Positions 49,536 to 61,455 of a DNA stretch of 64,000 nt are shown piece after piece. Position 1 is the first letter of the stretch, and the number at the start of each line of letters is the position of its first letter. This stretch comes from Alphaproteobacteria bacterium (GTDB lineage Bacteria; Pseudomonadota; Alphaproteobacteria; Rhodobacterales; Rhodobacteraceae). The translations under genes were made by a program, and so were the position numbers. Where the stretch lies: positions 1 through 64,000 of the forward strand of contig JAUIIR010000005.1 in NCBI GenBank assembly GCA_030431485.1. Reading direction: 5' to 3'. The notes beneath the pieces are model-generated. The model was not told where the DNA came from. It made no database searches and saw only the letters and a program-made list of their open reading frames with translations.

Positions 49536-50645
49536 ATGATGAGCAACGCTTCGCTTTTGATATTGCCCGGCGACGGGATTGGCCCCGAGGTTATGACCGA
49601 GGTGCGCAAGATTATCGACTGGTTCGGAGCCAAGCGCGATCTGACGTTTGATGTAAGCGAAGACCTCGTTGGCGGGGCAGCGTACGACAAGCACGGAACT
49701 CCCTTGCATGACGATACGATGGCCAAAGCCCAAGAGGTTGATGCCGTCCTGTTGGGTGCCGTTGGTGGGCCGAAATACGACAATCTTGATTTCAGCGTGA
49801 AGCCGGAACGTGGTTTGCTGCGTCTGCGCAAGGAAATGGACCTCTTTGCCAACCTGCGTCCGGCGCAATGTTTTGACGCACTTGCCGACTTCTCTTCGTT
49901 GAAGAAAGACGTTGTTGCCGGCCTCGATATCATGATTGTTCGTGAATTAACTTCGGGCATCTATTTCGGCGAACCGCGTGGCATTATCAACGAAGGCAAC
50001 GAGCGTGTCGGTATCAACACGCAACGCTATACAGAGAGCGAGATCGACCGGGTTGCGCGTTCGGCTTTTGAACTTGCGCGCCGTCGGGGCAACAAGGTTT
50101 GCTCAATGGAGAAAGCGAACGTCATGGAGTCGGGCATCCTCTGGCGTGAAGTCGTGCAGAAGGTGCATGATGAAGATTACCCGGATGTCGAGTTGTCCCA
50201 CATGTACGCCGACGCGGGCGCAATGCAGCTTTGCCGTTGGCCTAAACAGTTTGACGTCATCGTGACGGATAACCTTTTCGGCGACCTGCTGTCAGATGCG
50301 GCGGCTATGCTGACAGGTAGCCTTGGGATGTTGCCCTCGGCCAGCCTTGGCGCGCCAATGGCAAACGGCCGGCCCAAAGCGCTATATGAACCGGTACACG
50401 GCTCGGCACCTGATATCGCGGGGCAGGGCAAGGCGAATCCGATCGCCTGTATTCTCAGCTTTGCTATGGCACTGCGATATAGCTTTGATCAGGGTGATGA
50501 GGCGGCTCGTCTGGAAGCCTCGGTCGAACAGGTTCTCGCCGATGGTGCCCGCACCGCAGACTTGATGGGACCGGAAGGTGGAACACCCATGTCCACATCA
50601 GAAATGGGTGACGCCATCGTCGCGGCACTAGACGCGAGCCTTTAA
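49536..50645 (+). CDS. leuB: 3-isopropylmalate dehydrogenase
   Basis: LeuB oxidatively decarboxylates 3-isopropylmalate. The 369-residue protein has [17 protein letters not shown] at the N-terminus, [10 protein letters not shown], the signature [22 protein letters not shown] and [15 protein letters not shown]. The ATG at 49536 follows AAAGGA; a second ATG is the next codon. It is separated from leuCD by a terminator and two unrelated genes. Confidence 0.97.
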   Translation: MMSNASLLILPGDGIGPEVMTEVRKIIDWFGAKRDLTFDVSEDLVGGAAYDKHGTPLHDDTMAKAQEVDAVLLGAVGGPKYDNLDFSVKPERGLLRLRKEMDLFANLRPAQCFDALADFSSLKKDVVAGLDIMIVRELTSGIYFGEPRGIINEGNERVGINTQRYTESEIDRVARSAFELARRRGNKVCSMEKANVMESGILWREVVQKVHDEDYPDVELSHMYADAGAMQLCRWPKQFDVIVTDNLFGDLLSDAAAMLTGSLGMLPSASLGAPMANGRPKALYEPVHGSAPDIAGQGKANPIACILSFAMALRYSFDQGDEAARLEASVEQVLADGARTADLMGPEGGTPMSTSEMGDAIVAALDASL

Positions 50646-50674
50646 AAGACCATCGAAAGGAAAGGAGGCCAGCG

Positions 50675-51655
50675 ATGTCTTCGAATGTGAAAGGCGCACT
50701 GCTGGCTCTCCTTGCCTTTGGGCTTTTCTCGACACACGATGTCTTTATCAAAACCTTGGGCTCGGTGTATTCGCCGATCCAGATCGTGTTTTTCAGCGTT
50801 CTTCTCAGCTTTCCGCTCGCGACAATTATGCTGATGCGAGACGCAAAGCCGGGAACGCTAGTACCGGTTCATCCCTGGTGGATGGCGGTACGTACGATAG
50901 GGGCGGTTGTGACAGGCGTCTCCGCCTTCTACGCCTTCTCGGCGCTGCCATTGACTCAGACCTATGCCATTCTTTTTGCGACGCCACTGCTGATTACGGT
51001 GCTTTCGATTCCGATCCTCGGGGAAACGGTTCGCTTGCAAAGATGGATGGCGGTCATCGTCGGTCTGGTGGGTGTTCTGGTGGTTCTGAGGCCAGGATCA
51101 ACGGATCTGACTCTGGGACACGCTGCTGCAATTCTCGCCGCATTCGGGGGCGCTTTCGCATCTATCGTTGTGCGCAAGATCGGCGCCGAAGAGCGAACCG
51201 TTGTTATGCTGCTTTATCCGATGGTCGCCAATTTCGTGATCATGGGAATTGCTTTGGCCTTTGTCTACAAACCCATGCCAATTGAGCACTTGGGCATTCT
51301 GGCCCTGATCTCTCTGATGGCCTGGATTGCGGGCCGGATGATCGTAGCAGCCTATCAAACGGGCGAGGCGGCAATTGTCGCACCTATGCAATACTCCCAG
51401 ATTCTGTGGGCGACAGTCTATGGTCTGTTCTTCTTTGGCGAGACAACCGATGTCTTCACTGCGGTTGGTGCGGGTATCATTATTGCATCCGGTGTGTTCA
51501 TCGTTTTTCGCGAAAGCCGTGCGGGGACATCGAAGAACACACCCGTTCTGCGGACACGCAGCAGAATCGGAACCCCCTCTACTCTCCGTCTCAGCGGCCT
51601 GATGACATCGGGTCGGTTCCGAGACAAAAATCGAGCAGAAGACCAAACGAATTGA
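50675..51655 (+). CDS. EamA/DMT-family transporter
   Basis: The 326-residue membrane protein has about ten hydrophobic segments in two EamA halves, starting LLALLAFGLFSTHDVFIK, with FATPLLITVLSIPILGETVRLQRW ending the first half and YGLFFFGETTDVFTAVGAGIIIASG in the second. It is probably a metabolite exporter; substrate unknown. GAAAGGAGG precedes the ATG. It lies 29 bp after leuB and may be cotranscribed with it. Confidence 0.92.
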   Translation: MSSNVKGALLALLAFGLFSTHDVFIKTLGSVYSPIQIVFFSVLLSFPLATIMLMRDAKPGTLVPVHPWWMAVRTIGAVVTGVSAFYAFSALPLTQTYAILFATPLLITVLSIPILGETVRLQRWMAVIVGLVGVLVVLRPGSTDLTLGHAAAILAAFGGAFASIVVRKIGAEERTVVMLLYPMVANFVIMGIALAFVYKPMPIEHLGILALISLMAWIAGRMIVAAYQTGEAAIVAPMQYSQILWATVYGLFFFGETTDVFTAVGAGIIIASGVFIVFRESRAGTSKNTPVLRTRSRIGTPSTLRLSGLMTSGRFRDKNRAEDQTN

Positions 51656-51729
51656 GCAAGATTCACGGGACCATTATGAAAACTGGTCTTGTCAAATCCG
51701 CGCCTGCGCAGTAGGTCCCGCATCACGGT

Positions 51730-51806
51730 CGGGCTGTAGCGCAGCCTGGTAGCGCACCTGCTTCGGGAGCAGGGGGTCGGAGGTTCGAATCCTCTCAGCC
51801 CGACCA
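51730..51806 (+). tRNA. tRNA-Pro, anticodon CGG
   Basis: The 77-base gene has a full cloverleaf. The acceptor stem is CGGGCTG/CAGCCCG, the D loop includes AGCCTGGTAGC, and the anticodon arm CCTGC-TTCGGGA-GCAGG has anticodon CGG. The T arm contains GGTTCGAATCC, and an encoded CCA ends it at 51806. No integrase or attachment duplication was seen nearby. Confidence 0.96.
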
Positions 51807-51825
51807 GATTTTCGAAAATCCTCGT

Positions 51826-52848
51826 TCAAACGGTTTTTGCCGCGTCCAGTCCGCCTTTCGCAAAGGACGGCACAAATGCGCCCAGCTCAAGAGCGCGCTC
51901 GGGATTGGACGCATTTCCATCGAGCGCCCTGCGTTTCACGCCCTGAAGGATTGAAGCCATGCGGAAGAAGCAGAAGGCCAAGTAGAACCCGAAGCGGTTG
52001 ATGCCGGGCAGGCCCATGCGCGCGCAATACGCGTCAATAAACGCGTCATCCTCTGGCAAACCTGAGGCGGCTCGATCAACGCCAGCCAATCCGCGACCTG
52101 CCTCGCCAGGCGGCAGTGCCCATTGCATAATCACGGCGGCGAGATCCGCGTAGGGATGACCCAAGGTGGACAATTCCCAATCCAAAACAGCTACACAGTT
52201 TGGAGCATCGGGTGCGAAGAGCAGATTATCGATGCGGTAGTCACCGTGAACCAGCGTCACCTGTCCATCATCGTCAGGGACATTTGCCTGTATCCACGTA
52301 ATCAGAGCGTCCATGTCCGGGATCGTTTCTGTCTCGCTGGCGCGGTACTGTTTGGTCCAGCGATCAATCTGGCGCTGATAGTAATTTCCGTTTGGCCCGT
52401 AGTCGGTCAAACCAGCTATCCCAAGATCAACTGAGTGAATGGCTGCAAGAACACGGTTCATCTCGTCCAGAACGGCTCTCCGTTCGGCAATACTGACATC
52501 AGGCAGCCGCGGGTCGACAAATGTCCGTCCGTCAACATGGTCCATGATGTAGAACATCGACCCAATCACAGCCTTATCTTCGCACAAGGCATACATTTTT
52601 GCGACGGGCACGTCAGTATCAGCCAGCGCGCTTTGCACGCGGAACTCGCGATCCACGGCATGTGCGGACTTCAGAAGCTGACCTGGTGGCTTGCGTCGCA
52701 GCACATAGGCCCCCGACGCAGTTGTCAGTTTGAAAGTCGGATTGGATTGGCCGGTTGCGAATTTTTTAACCGAGATCGGCCCCCGGAATCCGGGAATACG
52801 CGCGGCCATCCACGTCTCGACAGCGCCAGTGTCGAACGGATTGCTCAT
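51826..52848 (-). CDS. aminoglycoside phosphotransferase-fold kinase paired with an acyl-CoA dehydrogenase
   Basis: The 340-residue protein has an APH kinase fold: GQSNPTFKLTTASGAYVLRRKP with the ATP-binding lysine/arginine region, VHGDYRIDNLLF (Brenner motif) and VLDWELSTLGHPYADLA with the metal-binding Asp. Pairs like this resemble the two halves of mammalian ACAD10/ACAD11, which handle 4-hydroxyacyl-CoAs by phosphorylation; that role here is inferred. The start is ATG 52848, overlapping the dehydrogenase stop by ATGA. Confidence 0.9.
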   Translation of the reverse strand: MSNPFDTGAVETWMAARIPGFRGPISVKKFATGQSNPTFKLTTASGAYVLRRKPPGQLLKSAHAVDREFRVQSALADTDVPVAKMYALCEDKAVIGSMFYIMDHVDGRTFVDPRLPDVSIAERRAVLDEMNRVLAAIHSVDLGIAGLTDYGPNGNYYQRQIDRWTKQYRASETETIPDMDALITWIQANVPDDDGQVTLVHGDYRIDNLLFAPDAPNCVAVLDWELSTLGHPYADLAAVIMQWALPPGEAGRGLAGVDRAASGLPEDDAFIDAYCARMGLPGINRFGFYLAFCFFRMASILQGVKRRALDGNASNPERALELGAFVPSFAKGGLDAAKTV

Positions 52849-54074
52849 CCGTTGGTGTACTTGCGCAGTTCCGCGCGGGCGACCTGACGGCGGTGTACGG
52901 CATCGGGGCCGTCTGCAAAGCGCAGTGTTCGTAGATGGGTCCACATCCGCCAAAGCGGAGTATCCTGACTGATACCTGTGCCGCCATAAAGCTGCATGGC
53001 CTCGTCCACGACTTTGAGCGACATAATAGGCGCGACCACCTTGATCTGGCTGATCCACGGCTGTGCTGCACGTGTGCCTTGCGTATCCATCATCCAAGCA
53101 GCTTTAAGACACAACAACCGCGCCTGTTCGATTTCCATGCGCGCATTGGCTATAATGTCGTAGTTGGCACCCAGTTCGACAAGCGGTTTGCCAAACGCCT
53201 CCCGGTGCAGCCCCCGCCGACACATCAACTCCAATGCCTTTTCTGCCAACCCGATCGACCTCATGCAGTGATGAATGCGTCCGGGTCCAAGGCGCCCTTG
53301 AGCCACTTCAAATCCGCGTCCTTCTCCGAGAACGATATTTTTGGATGGAATGCGCACATCGTTAAATCGCAAGTGCATGTGTCCATGCGGAGCATCGTCC
53401 TGCCCAAAGACATGCATTGGTCGCAAAACATCAATGCCCGGGGTGGACGCATCCATGACGAACATGGTGTGGCGACTGTGTTTCGCGGCTTCTGGTGCTG
53501 TGCACGCCATCACGATACAAAGCGCGCAGCGCGGGTCTCCTGCACCTGAAATCCAGTATTTTTCCCCATTCAAAACCCATTCATCGCCGTCTTTCTTGGC
53601 CTCGAAAGCCAGCTGGGCGGCATCAGAGGAAGCAACGTCTGGTTCCGTCATGACATAGGCCGATCTGATGTCGCCTTCGAGCAATCGGGACAACCAGCGG
53701 TCTTTCATCCAGCCGTCACCGTAGCGTTCCAATACTTCCATGTTGCCAGTGTCTGGGGCGGAGCAATTGAAGATCTCTGCCGCCAAAGGCACCTTTCCCA
53801 TTTCCTCAGCAAGATACGCATATTCGACCGTAGTCAAACCGTGGCCTTTTTCGCTATCGGTGAGCCAGAAATTCCAAAGCCCACGCTCTTTCGCTTTTGC
53901 CTTGAGCCCATTCAGAATCTCAAGTTGCCGATCTGTATGCCGAAAGCGATCGCCCGAGGGATGTTTGCCGACTTCCGCATGAAATTCACCATCCAGCGAA
54001 GCAATCTCGGTCTCCACCATATCACGCACCTGATCTACCAGTGCACGCACGCGGTCCGTCATTCCAAGGTCCAT
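52845..54074 (-). CDS. acyl-CoA dehydrogenase (ACAD10/11-like)
   Basis: A 409-residue FAD enzyme with the ACAD motifs YVMTEPDVASSDAAQLAF, GEKYWISGAGDPRCALCIVM and the C-terminal QLYGGTGISQDTPLWRMWTHLRTLRFADGPD. It is coupled by ATGA to the phosphotransferase gene, supporting joint function on hydroxylated acyl-CoAs. I start it at ATG 54074 (MDLGMTDRVRALV), preceded by GGGGAGAGCGAG. A longer open frame reaches into the repeat at 54153-54206. Confidence 0.9.
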   Translation of the reverse strand: MDLGMTDRVRALVDQVRDMVETEIASLDGEFHAEVGKHPSGDRFRHTDRQLEILNGLKAKAKERGLWNFWLTDSEKGHGLTTVEYAYLAEEMGKVPLAAEIFNCSAPDTGNMEVLERYGDGWMKDRWLSRLLEGDIRSAYVMTEPDVASSDAAQLAFEAKKDGDEWVLNGEKYWISGAGDPRCALCIVMACTAPEAAKHSRHTMFVMDASTPGIDVLRPMHVFGQDDAPHGHMHLRFNDVRIPSKNIVLGEGRGFEVAQGRLGPGRIHHCMRSIGLAEKALELMCRRGLHREAFGKPLVELGANYDIIANARMEIEQARLLCLKAAWMMDTQGTRAAQPWISQIKVVAPIMSLKVVDEAMQLYGGTGISQDTPLWRMWTHLRTLRFADGPDAVHRRQVARAELRKYTNG

Positions 54075-54152
54075 GTCGTCTCGCTCTCCCCTTCTTGACA
54101 TTTGATTGGACAGTAGAAGGACTTCAACCTGACGACCAGTGCCGACGGACCT

Positions 54153-54206
54153 CACTTTCTTCGGTTCTCGAATATCTTGGGGATCGCGAGGGGCGAAACC
54201 CCTCGC
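54153..54206 (-). repeat. Rhodobacterales-type hairpin repeat (copy 2)
   Basis: On the minus strand a perfect 8-bp hairpin (GCGAGGGG/CCCCTCGC, loop TTTCG, 54186-54206) is followed by a tail with TCCCCAAGATATTCG and AACCGAAGAAAG. The order hairpin, CCCC, GATATT, GAAGAA is the same as after acsF at 20489-20537. It lies between the end of gyrB and the dehydrogenase start. Confidence 0.6.
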
Positions 54207-54236
54207 ACATGCCGGAATGGCGCAGCCAATTCGAAT

Positions 54237-56726
<2,490 letters not shown>

Positions 56727-56761
56727 TTAGCGGTCCTGAGAAACGGCAGGCAGACAGCTTG

Positions 56762-57871
56762 TCAAAGAGAGTTCATTGGCGAGACCGATGTACCCAGTTC
56801 AGACTCAGCCACCTCGAAATACTGGGCGCGGTCACCCAATTCGGCAAAGAGTTCCGGTCCGGTGCCGGTCATCCAGGCCTGCGCGCCCAATGCGCAAATC
56901 TCGTCATAGAGTGCAGCGCGACGATCTGCGTCGAGATGCGCAGCAACTTCATCCAGAAGAACGATCGGAGCTGCCCCAAAATCCTCTACAAGCGCACGCG
57001 CGTTCGACAGCACGAGCGAAATCAACAGCGCTTTCTGTTCGCCTGTCGAGCTATCTGCGGCAGGGACACCCTTGGCCGCGAACACTCCATACAGATCGGC
57101 GCGATGCGGCCCAACCAAGGTGCGTCCAGCCGCAAGATCTCGAAACCGGCTCTCCTCAAAGGCTAGCCGAAGGTCGCTTTCGGTCTCAGGCATCTCGCCT
57201 TCTGTCTGGATCAACTCGAGCTCGGCAGCGGGAAATTGAGTGCTGGCTTCGCTCTGTGCTTTAGCAATCCGATGCATCGTATGGAGGCGGTTGGCGTGAA
57301 TGGCTGAGCCAGATTGTGCCATCTGCGCTTCGAGTGCCTTGTACCACATTGGATCACGCACCTGTTCCTTGAGGAGCCGGTTGCGTTCGCGCATCGCCTT
57401 TTCGTAGCTCAATGACACCTCCCCATGTGACGGAAAGAAGCTGAGCGTCATACGATCCAAAAACCGCCGCCGCCCTTCAGCACCTTCGATCCAAAGGCGA
57501 TCCATAGATGGGAGCAACCATAAAAGACGAACCAACTCACCCAGACAGGTTTGTGGCGCCGGCTTGTCATTGATCCTAACCTGACGCGGCGCACCGTTCT
57601 CGGATTGGAAGGCGATGTCGTGGAGCCCATCTGGTGTTTCGACCAGTCCTCCGACTTTCCACCCCAGACCTTCGGGTCGGCGTGTCATGTCCTGCGCTGA
57701 GGCACGGCGCATGCCACGACCGGGTGAAAACAGCGAAACTGCTTCAATCAGGTTGGTTTTACCTGCACCATTAGGTCCATGCAATACGACCGGTCGCGCG
57801 TCCGTATCGAGCGACACATGCAGATGCGAACGGAAGTGCGAGAGGGTTAGGCGGTTGATGTGAAGCGACAA
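56762..57871 (-). CDS. recF: DNA replication/repair protein RecF
   Basis: RecF is an SMC-like ATPase that helps load RecA at gaps. The 369-residue protein has INRLTLSHFRSH, Walker A in GPNGAGKTNLIEAV (about 33-46), and the ABC signature/Walker B region ADSSTGEQKALLISLVLSNA ... PIVLLDEVAAHLD. It uses a TTG start (57871), with GGGGGG 5 nt upstream, as no ATG or GTG is available in front of the conserved N-terminus. Confidence 0.96.
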   Translation of the reverse strand: MSLHINRLTLSHFRSHLHVSLDTDARPVVLHGPNGAGKTNLIEAVSLFSPGRGMRRASAQDMTRRPEGLGWKVGGLVETPDGLHDIAFQSENGAPRQVRINDKPAPQTCLGELVRLLWLLPSMDRLWIEGAEGRRRFLDRMTLSFFPSHGEVSLSYEKAMRERNRLLKEQVRDPMWYKALEAQMAQSGSAIHANRLHTMHRIAKAQSEASTQFPAAELELIQTEGEMPETESDLRLAFEESRFRDLAAGRTLVGPHRADLYGVFAAKGVPAADSSTGEQKALLISLVLSNARALVEDFGAAPIVLLDEVAAHLDADRRAALYDEICALGAQAWMTGTGPELFAELGDRAQYFEVAESELGTSVSPMNSL

Positions 57872-57900
57872 CAGCGCCCCCCTTTAAAGGCGCAGTCGGC

Positions 57901-59019
57901 TCACACCCGCATGGGCATGACGACGTAGACAGCGCTGGTGTCATTTCCCTCGCGCATCAAGGTCGGGTCGCCGGCAGAATTGAACATGAACACGGCGTTT
58001 TCGCGGTCAACCTGGCTGGCGATCTCAAGCAGGTACTTGGCATTGAAGCCAATTTCTAACCTGTCATCACCATAAGCCACAGCAAGCTCTTCTTCGGCGG
58101 CGCCACTGTCAGGTGCATTGACAGACAGGATCAGGCGATCTTCGTCCAACTGCATTTTGACCGCACGCGACCGTTCGGAGGACACGGTCGCAACCCGATC
58201 CACTGCCTTTGCAAACTCAGCAGCGTCCACTTCAAGGCGGCGTGTGTTACCTTGCGGTATGACGCGAGTGTAGTCCGGGAAGGTGCCGTCGATCACTTTT
58301 GACGTCAGAGTGATGTCCGGAGTGGCAAACCGGACTTTGGTTTCCGATACCGACACAGCGATCTGCATGTCATCATCGTCCAATAGCTTGCGCAACTCTC
58401 CAACTGTTTTCCGAGGAACGATTACACCCGGCATTTCAGACGCGCCGTCAGGCAGGGGCGCATCAATGCGGGCAAGCCGATGGCCATCGGTCGCCACACA
58501 GCGCAGAACGCGTCCATCCTCACTGTCCGAGACATGCATGTACACGCCGTTCAGATAGTACCGTGTTTCCTCGGTTGAGATCGCAAACTTCGATTTGTCG
58601 AAGAGACGACGCAACACGGGTGCCGGAGCGGAGAAGTTGGCGCTGTACTCGGACGATGCCATCACGGGAAAGTCTTCTTTCGGCAGAGTCGCGAGAGAAA
58701 AGTTTGAGCGACCGGCTTCGACCGTTAGGCGACCAGAGGCGCTGTCCTCTGAAACCGAAACCAAAGCACCATCCGGCAGTTTGCGAACAATTTCATGCAA
58801 TGTGACGGCAGAAACCGTCGTTGCGCCAGCGCGTTCAACCTGAGCAACGGCGCGGTCAACCACTTCAATATCAAGATCGGTCGCGCGAAACTGAACCGAC
58901 TCACCCTCGGCTTCGATCAAGACATTTGCCAGAATGGGGATCGTGTTGCGCCGCTCGACAACGGACTGAGCCTGCGACACCGCCTTGAGCAGCGTTCCGC
59001 GTTCCATGCTGAATTTCAT
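57901..59019 (-). CDS. dnaN: DNA polymerase III sliding clamp (beta subunit)
   Basis: The 372-residue clamp has the typical opening MKFSMERGTLLKAVSQAQSVVERRNTIPIL, the middle-domain FAISTEETRYYLNGVYMH, and the C-terminal FNSAGDPTLM and YVVMPMRV, the hydrophobic pocket that binds polymerase and other partners. It lies 29 bp before recF and 154 bp after dnaA. Confidence 0.98.
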   Translation of the reverse strand: MKFSMERGTLLKAVSQAQSVVERRNTIPILANVLIEAEGESVQFRATDLDIEVVDRAVAQVERAGATTVSAVTLHEIVRKLPDGALVSVSEDSASGRLTVEAGRSNFSLATLPKEDFPVMASSEYSANFSAPAPVLRRLFDKSKFAISTEETRYYLNGVYMHVSDSEDGRVLRCVATDGHRLARIDAPLPDGASEMPGVIVPRKTVGELRKLLDDDDMQIAVSVSETKVRFATPDITLTSKVIDGTFPDYTRVIPQGNTRRLEVDAAEFAKAVDRVATVSSERSRAVKMQLDEDRLILSVNAPDSGAAEEELAVAYGDDRLEIGFNAKYLLEIASQVDRENAVFMFNSAGDPTLMREGNDTSAVYVVMPMRV

Positions 59020-59127
59020 GCATTCATCCCCCGTCTGACCGGACGCCGACAGTAACCCGCATCAGGGTTGCTCTCCAAGCCCTTGTTTTGCAATTTCTTG
59101 GCCGGATTGAGCGCAGCGTCAAGGGCG

Positions 59128-59147
59128 GGCGTGCAGTAACGCACGCC
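59128..59147. other. perfect hairpin between dnaA and dnaN
   Basis: GGCGTGC and GCACGCC form a 7-bp perfect stem with a 6-base loop in the 154-bp gap between the dnaA stop and the dnaN start. There is no T-run after it on either strand, so it is not a standard terminator. It may act as a processing or attenuation site. Confidence 0.45.
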
Positions 59148-59173
59148 ACAGCCGTGTCTGTTGTCTCTGGGAC

Positions 59174-60556
59174 TCAGGCTTCGAGCGATCGGCGGAGCAA
59201 TTCCACGTCTTCGGCTATCTGTGCGTCCTGCTTTTTTAGTTCCTCGATCCGGCGGACACCATGCATCACTGTGGTGTGATCGCGCCCCCCGAAGTGCCGG
59301 CCGATTTCAGGGAGCGACCGTGTGGTCAATTGCTTGCACAGGTACATGGCAATCTGGCGCGGCCGTGCAAACGTACGAACGCGCTTCGGACCAATAAGGT
59401 CAGAATGGCGGATCAGGTAGTGATCCGCAACTTTGCGTTGGATTTCTTCAATTGAAACCTTGCGCTCGGACACCCGAAGTATGTCCGTCAGACATTCTTG
59501 CGTCAGATCCATCGAGATCGGTTTGCCGACAAGAGATGCAAAGGCGAAAAGGCGCGTCAGAGCCCCCTCAAGAATACGTACATTGCTGACGATGCGGGCC
59601 GCGAGAAATTCCAAAATACCACGCTCAACTTCAAGACCGGGATACATACGCGCGTACATTTCAGACTTAGCCTGAAGGATGCCCAGACGCAGCTCGTAGT
59701 CCGTTGGGTGCAGATCGACGACCAAACCGCTCTGAAGACGTGACCGAATGCGATTCTCAAGATCCTTGATTTCATCCGGCGCACGGTCAGCAGAAATGAT
59801 GATCTGTTTGTGCTGGTCGACAAGTGCATTGAAGGTGTGAAAAAACTCTTCCTGAGTGCTGTCTTTCCCGGCAATGAACTGAACGTCATCGACCATCAGG
59901 ACATCGACCGAGCGGAACATTTCCTTGAAGTCCATCATTTTGCGGTCACGCAAGGCTTGAACAAACCGATACATGAATTGTTCGGCCGACAAATTCAGGA
60001 CATTAAGATGAGGTTGCTTGCTACGCAGTTCCCAAGCGATAGCATGCATAAGGTGGGTCTTGCCGAGACCGACCCCACCGTAAAGGAATAGCGGGTTGAA
60101 CGTAACCGGCCCACCCTCTGCCACACGCCGCGCCGCTGCGTGCGCCAACTCGTTGGGTTTACCAACAACAAAAGTGTCAAAGGTAAAACGTTTGTCGAGA
60201 GGTGACCCGCTTAAAGTGTCCGCATGAGTCTGTTTCTTGGTATGAACTTCAGGGGACGCAAGGGCTTCTGCTGAAGTCGGAGCGGTTTCTGCACGTGTCG
60301 TTTCGGTCGACGATGCCGGAGCGGTGTCAAACACGATTCGTCTGATCGAAGGATCGACACGCGCAATTTTTGACAACAGCATATCGCCGTAGTTCAGCGA
60401 TACATAATTACCCATAAAATTGGTTGGGACACAGAAACGGGCGATACCGTCTTGGACACCAATGTATTGCAGTGGTTCGATCCAGCTTCGGAAGCTATTG
60501 ACCCCCATTGTCTCATGAAGCTCATCTCGAATTGTTCCCCACTGGTCTTTTGTCAT
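59174..60556 (-). CDS. dnaA: chromosomal replication initiator DnaA
   Basis: DnaA binds origin boxes and opens the duplex. The 460-residue protein has an N-terminal domain I (WGTIRDELHETMGVNSFRSWIEPLQ), a variable linker (about 80-125), the AAA+ domain with GGVGLGKTHLMHAI (Walker A) and VLMVDDVQFIAGKDSTQEEFFHTFN (Walker B, sensor), and domain IV with the DNA-binding signature FGGRDHTTVMHGVRRI. The start is ATG 60556. It is the first gene of a dnaA-dnaN-recF-gyrB series. Confidence 0.98.
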   Translation of the reverse strand: MTKDQWGTIRDELHETMGVNSFRSWIEPLQYIGVQDGIARFCVPTNFMGNYVSLNYGDMLLSKIARVDPSIRRIVFDTAPASSTETTRAETAPTSAEALASPEVHTKKQTHADTLSGSPLDKRFTFDTFVVGKPNELAHAAARRVAEGGPVTFNPLFLYGGVGLGKTHLMHAIAWELRSKQPHLNVLNLSAEQFMYRFVQALRDRKMMDFKEMFRSVDVLMVDDVQFIAGKDSTQEEFFHTFNALVDQHKQIIISADRAPDEIKDLENRIRSRLQSGLVVDLHPTDYELRLGILQAKSEMYARMYPGLEVERGILEFLAARIVSNVRILEGALTRLFAFASLVGKPISMDLTQECLTDILRVSERKVSIEEIQRKVADHYLIRHSDLIGPKRVRTFARPRQIAMYLCKQLTTRSLPEIGRHFGGRDHTTVMHGVRRIEELKKQDAQIAEDVELLRRSLEA

Positions 60557-61036
60557 GTGTCCCTTTTCCCAACTGTCTGCACGTGTTCGCACATGCTTGT
60601 CACCCTGTATGGACGATGACGTTGCACCGTCTTTGCGGCACAACGAGGGAAAAGATGCGTCGCAACCAGCCCGGACCAAACCGGACGGCCGAAACAGGAG
60701 CAGGGAACACCTGGCAAGAGGGTGTTCGCTACAGTCCTTTGCATCTATTTGGACAAGGCGATTGATCGAAGATCAATTTTGCCACCAGACCGGAATCGAA
60801 GCAGAGACCTGTGTCGATTCTGAACTGATGGAGCCTGTCCCCCCAACGACGGTGTGACTCGCAGGACTGATTTATAAGGGTGCGCCGAGGCCCATCAACA
60901 GAACTTCGTTGTTGACTCAGACAAAGCTGAAAAAGAATCTCCGACCGGTGCAGGCCTGCGCAAGAGACAAGAAAAAACGCCGCCTCAATCAGGCGGCGTC
61001 TTGATTTCGAAGTGTGGTTTTGTCAGGCGGCGATTC
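60557..61036. other. dnaA-rpsT intergenic region with inverted repeats
   Basis: I see no gene here. It holds two inverted repeats, GAACACC/GGTGTTC (60705-60727) and ATTGATC/GATCAAT with loop GAA (60761-60777), plus the rpsT terminator at 60972-61000. No TTATNCACA-type DnaA box was found on either strand by eye. Promoters for dnaA must lie within it. Confidence 0.55.
60972..61000 (-). terminator. rho-independent terminator after rpsT
   Basis: On the minus strand GACGCCGCCT and AGGCGGCGTT form a 9-10 bp stem around a 5-base loop, followed by TTTTC. It lies 37 bp after the rpsT stop. Confidence 0.88.
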
Positions 61037-61300
61037 TCAGCCGAGTGCCTTAACACGCGCTGCCAGACGGGACACTTTCCGCGATGCTGTGTTCTTGTGG
61101 AACACGCCTTTGGTCACGCCGCGCATGATTTCGGGCTGCGCTGCGCGCAGGGCAGCGGTCGCCGCGTCCTTGTCGCCGGATGCGATAGCTTCTTCAACTT
61201 TGCGGAGGAATGTACGGATGCGCGAACGACGCGCTTTGTTGACTGCAAAGCGCTTATCGTTCTGCTTTGCGCGCTTCTTTGCCTGGGGCGAATTTGCCAT
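61037..61300 (-). CDS. rpsT: 30S ribosomal protein S20
   Basis: The 87-residue basic protein is S20: [30 protein letters not shown] at the start and [22 protein letters not shown] at the end. It binds 16S rRNA during small-subunit assembly. Single gene with its own terminator, between dnaA and an enoyl-CoA hydratase, the usual alphaproteobacterial place. Confidence 0.98.
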   Translation of the reverse strand: MANSPQAKKRAKQNDKRFAVNKARRSRIRTFLRKVEEAIASGDKDAATAALRAAQPEIMRGVTKGVFHKNTASRKVSRLAARVKALG

Positions 61301-61455
61301 GTGATACGTCCTGATCAGTTCGGTTCAAATAGGGTTGCATATGAAAGCACGCCCGGAACCATCGACCGGATCGAATCTTGCCTGAGCGGGCATCACACGC
61401 ATGTGCCGGGGCGTATAGCCCCAGACACTATTTAAGGAAAGCCCTCTTTTTGCGC

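Noticed and set aside
51730-51806. tRNA-Pro as an integration site for a genomic island.
   Set aside because: No integrase, direct repeat of the tRNA 3' end or change in gene character is seen on either side.
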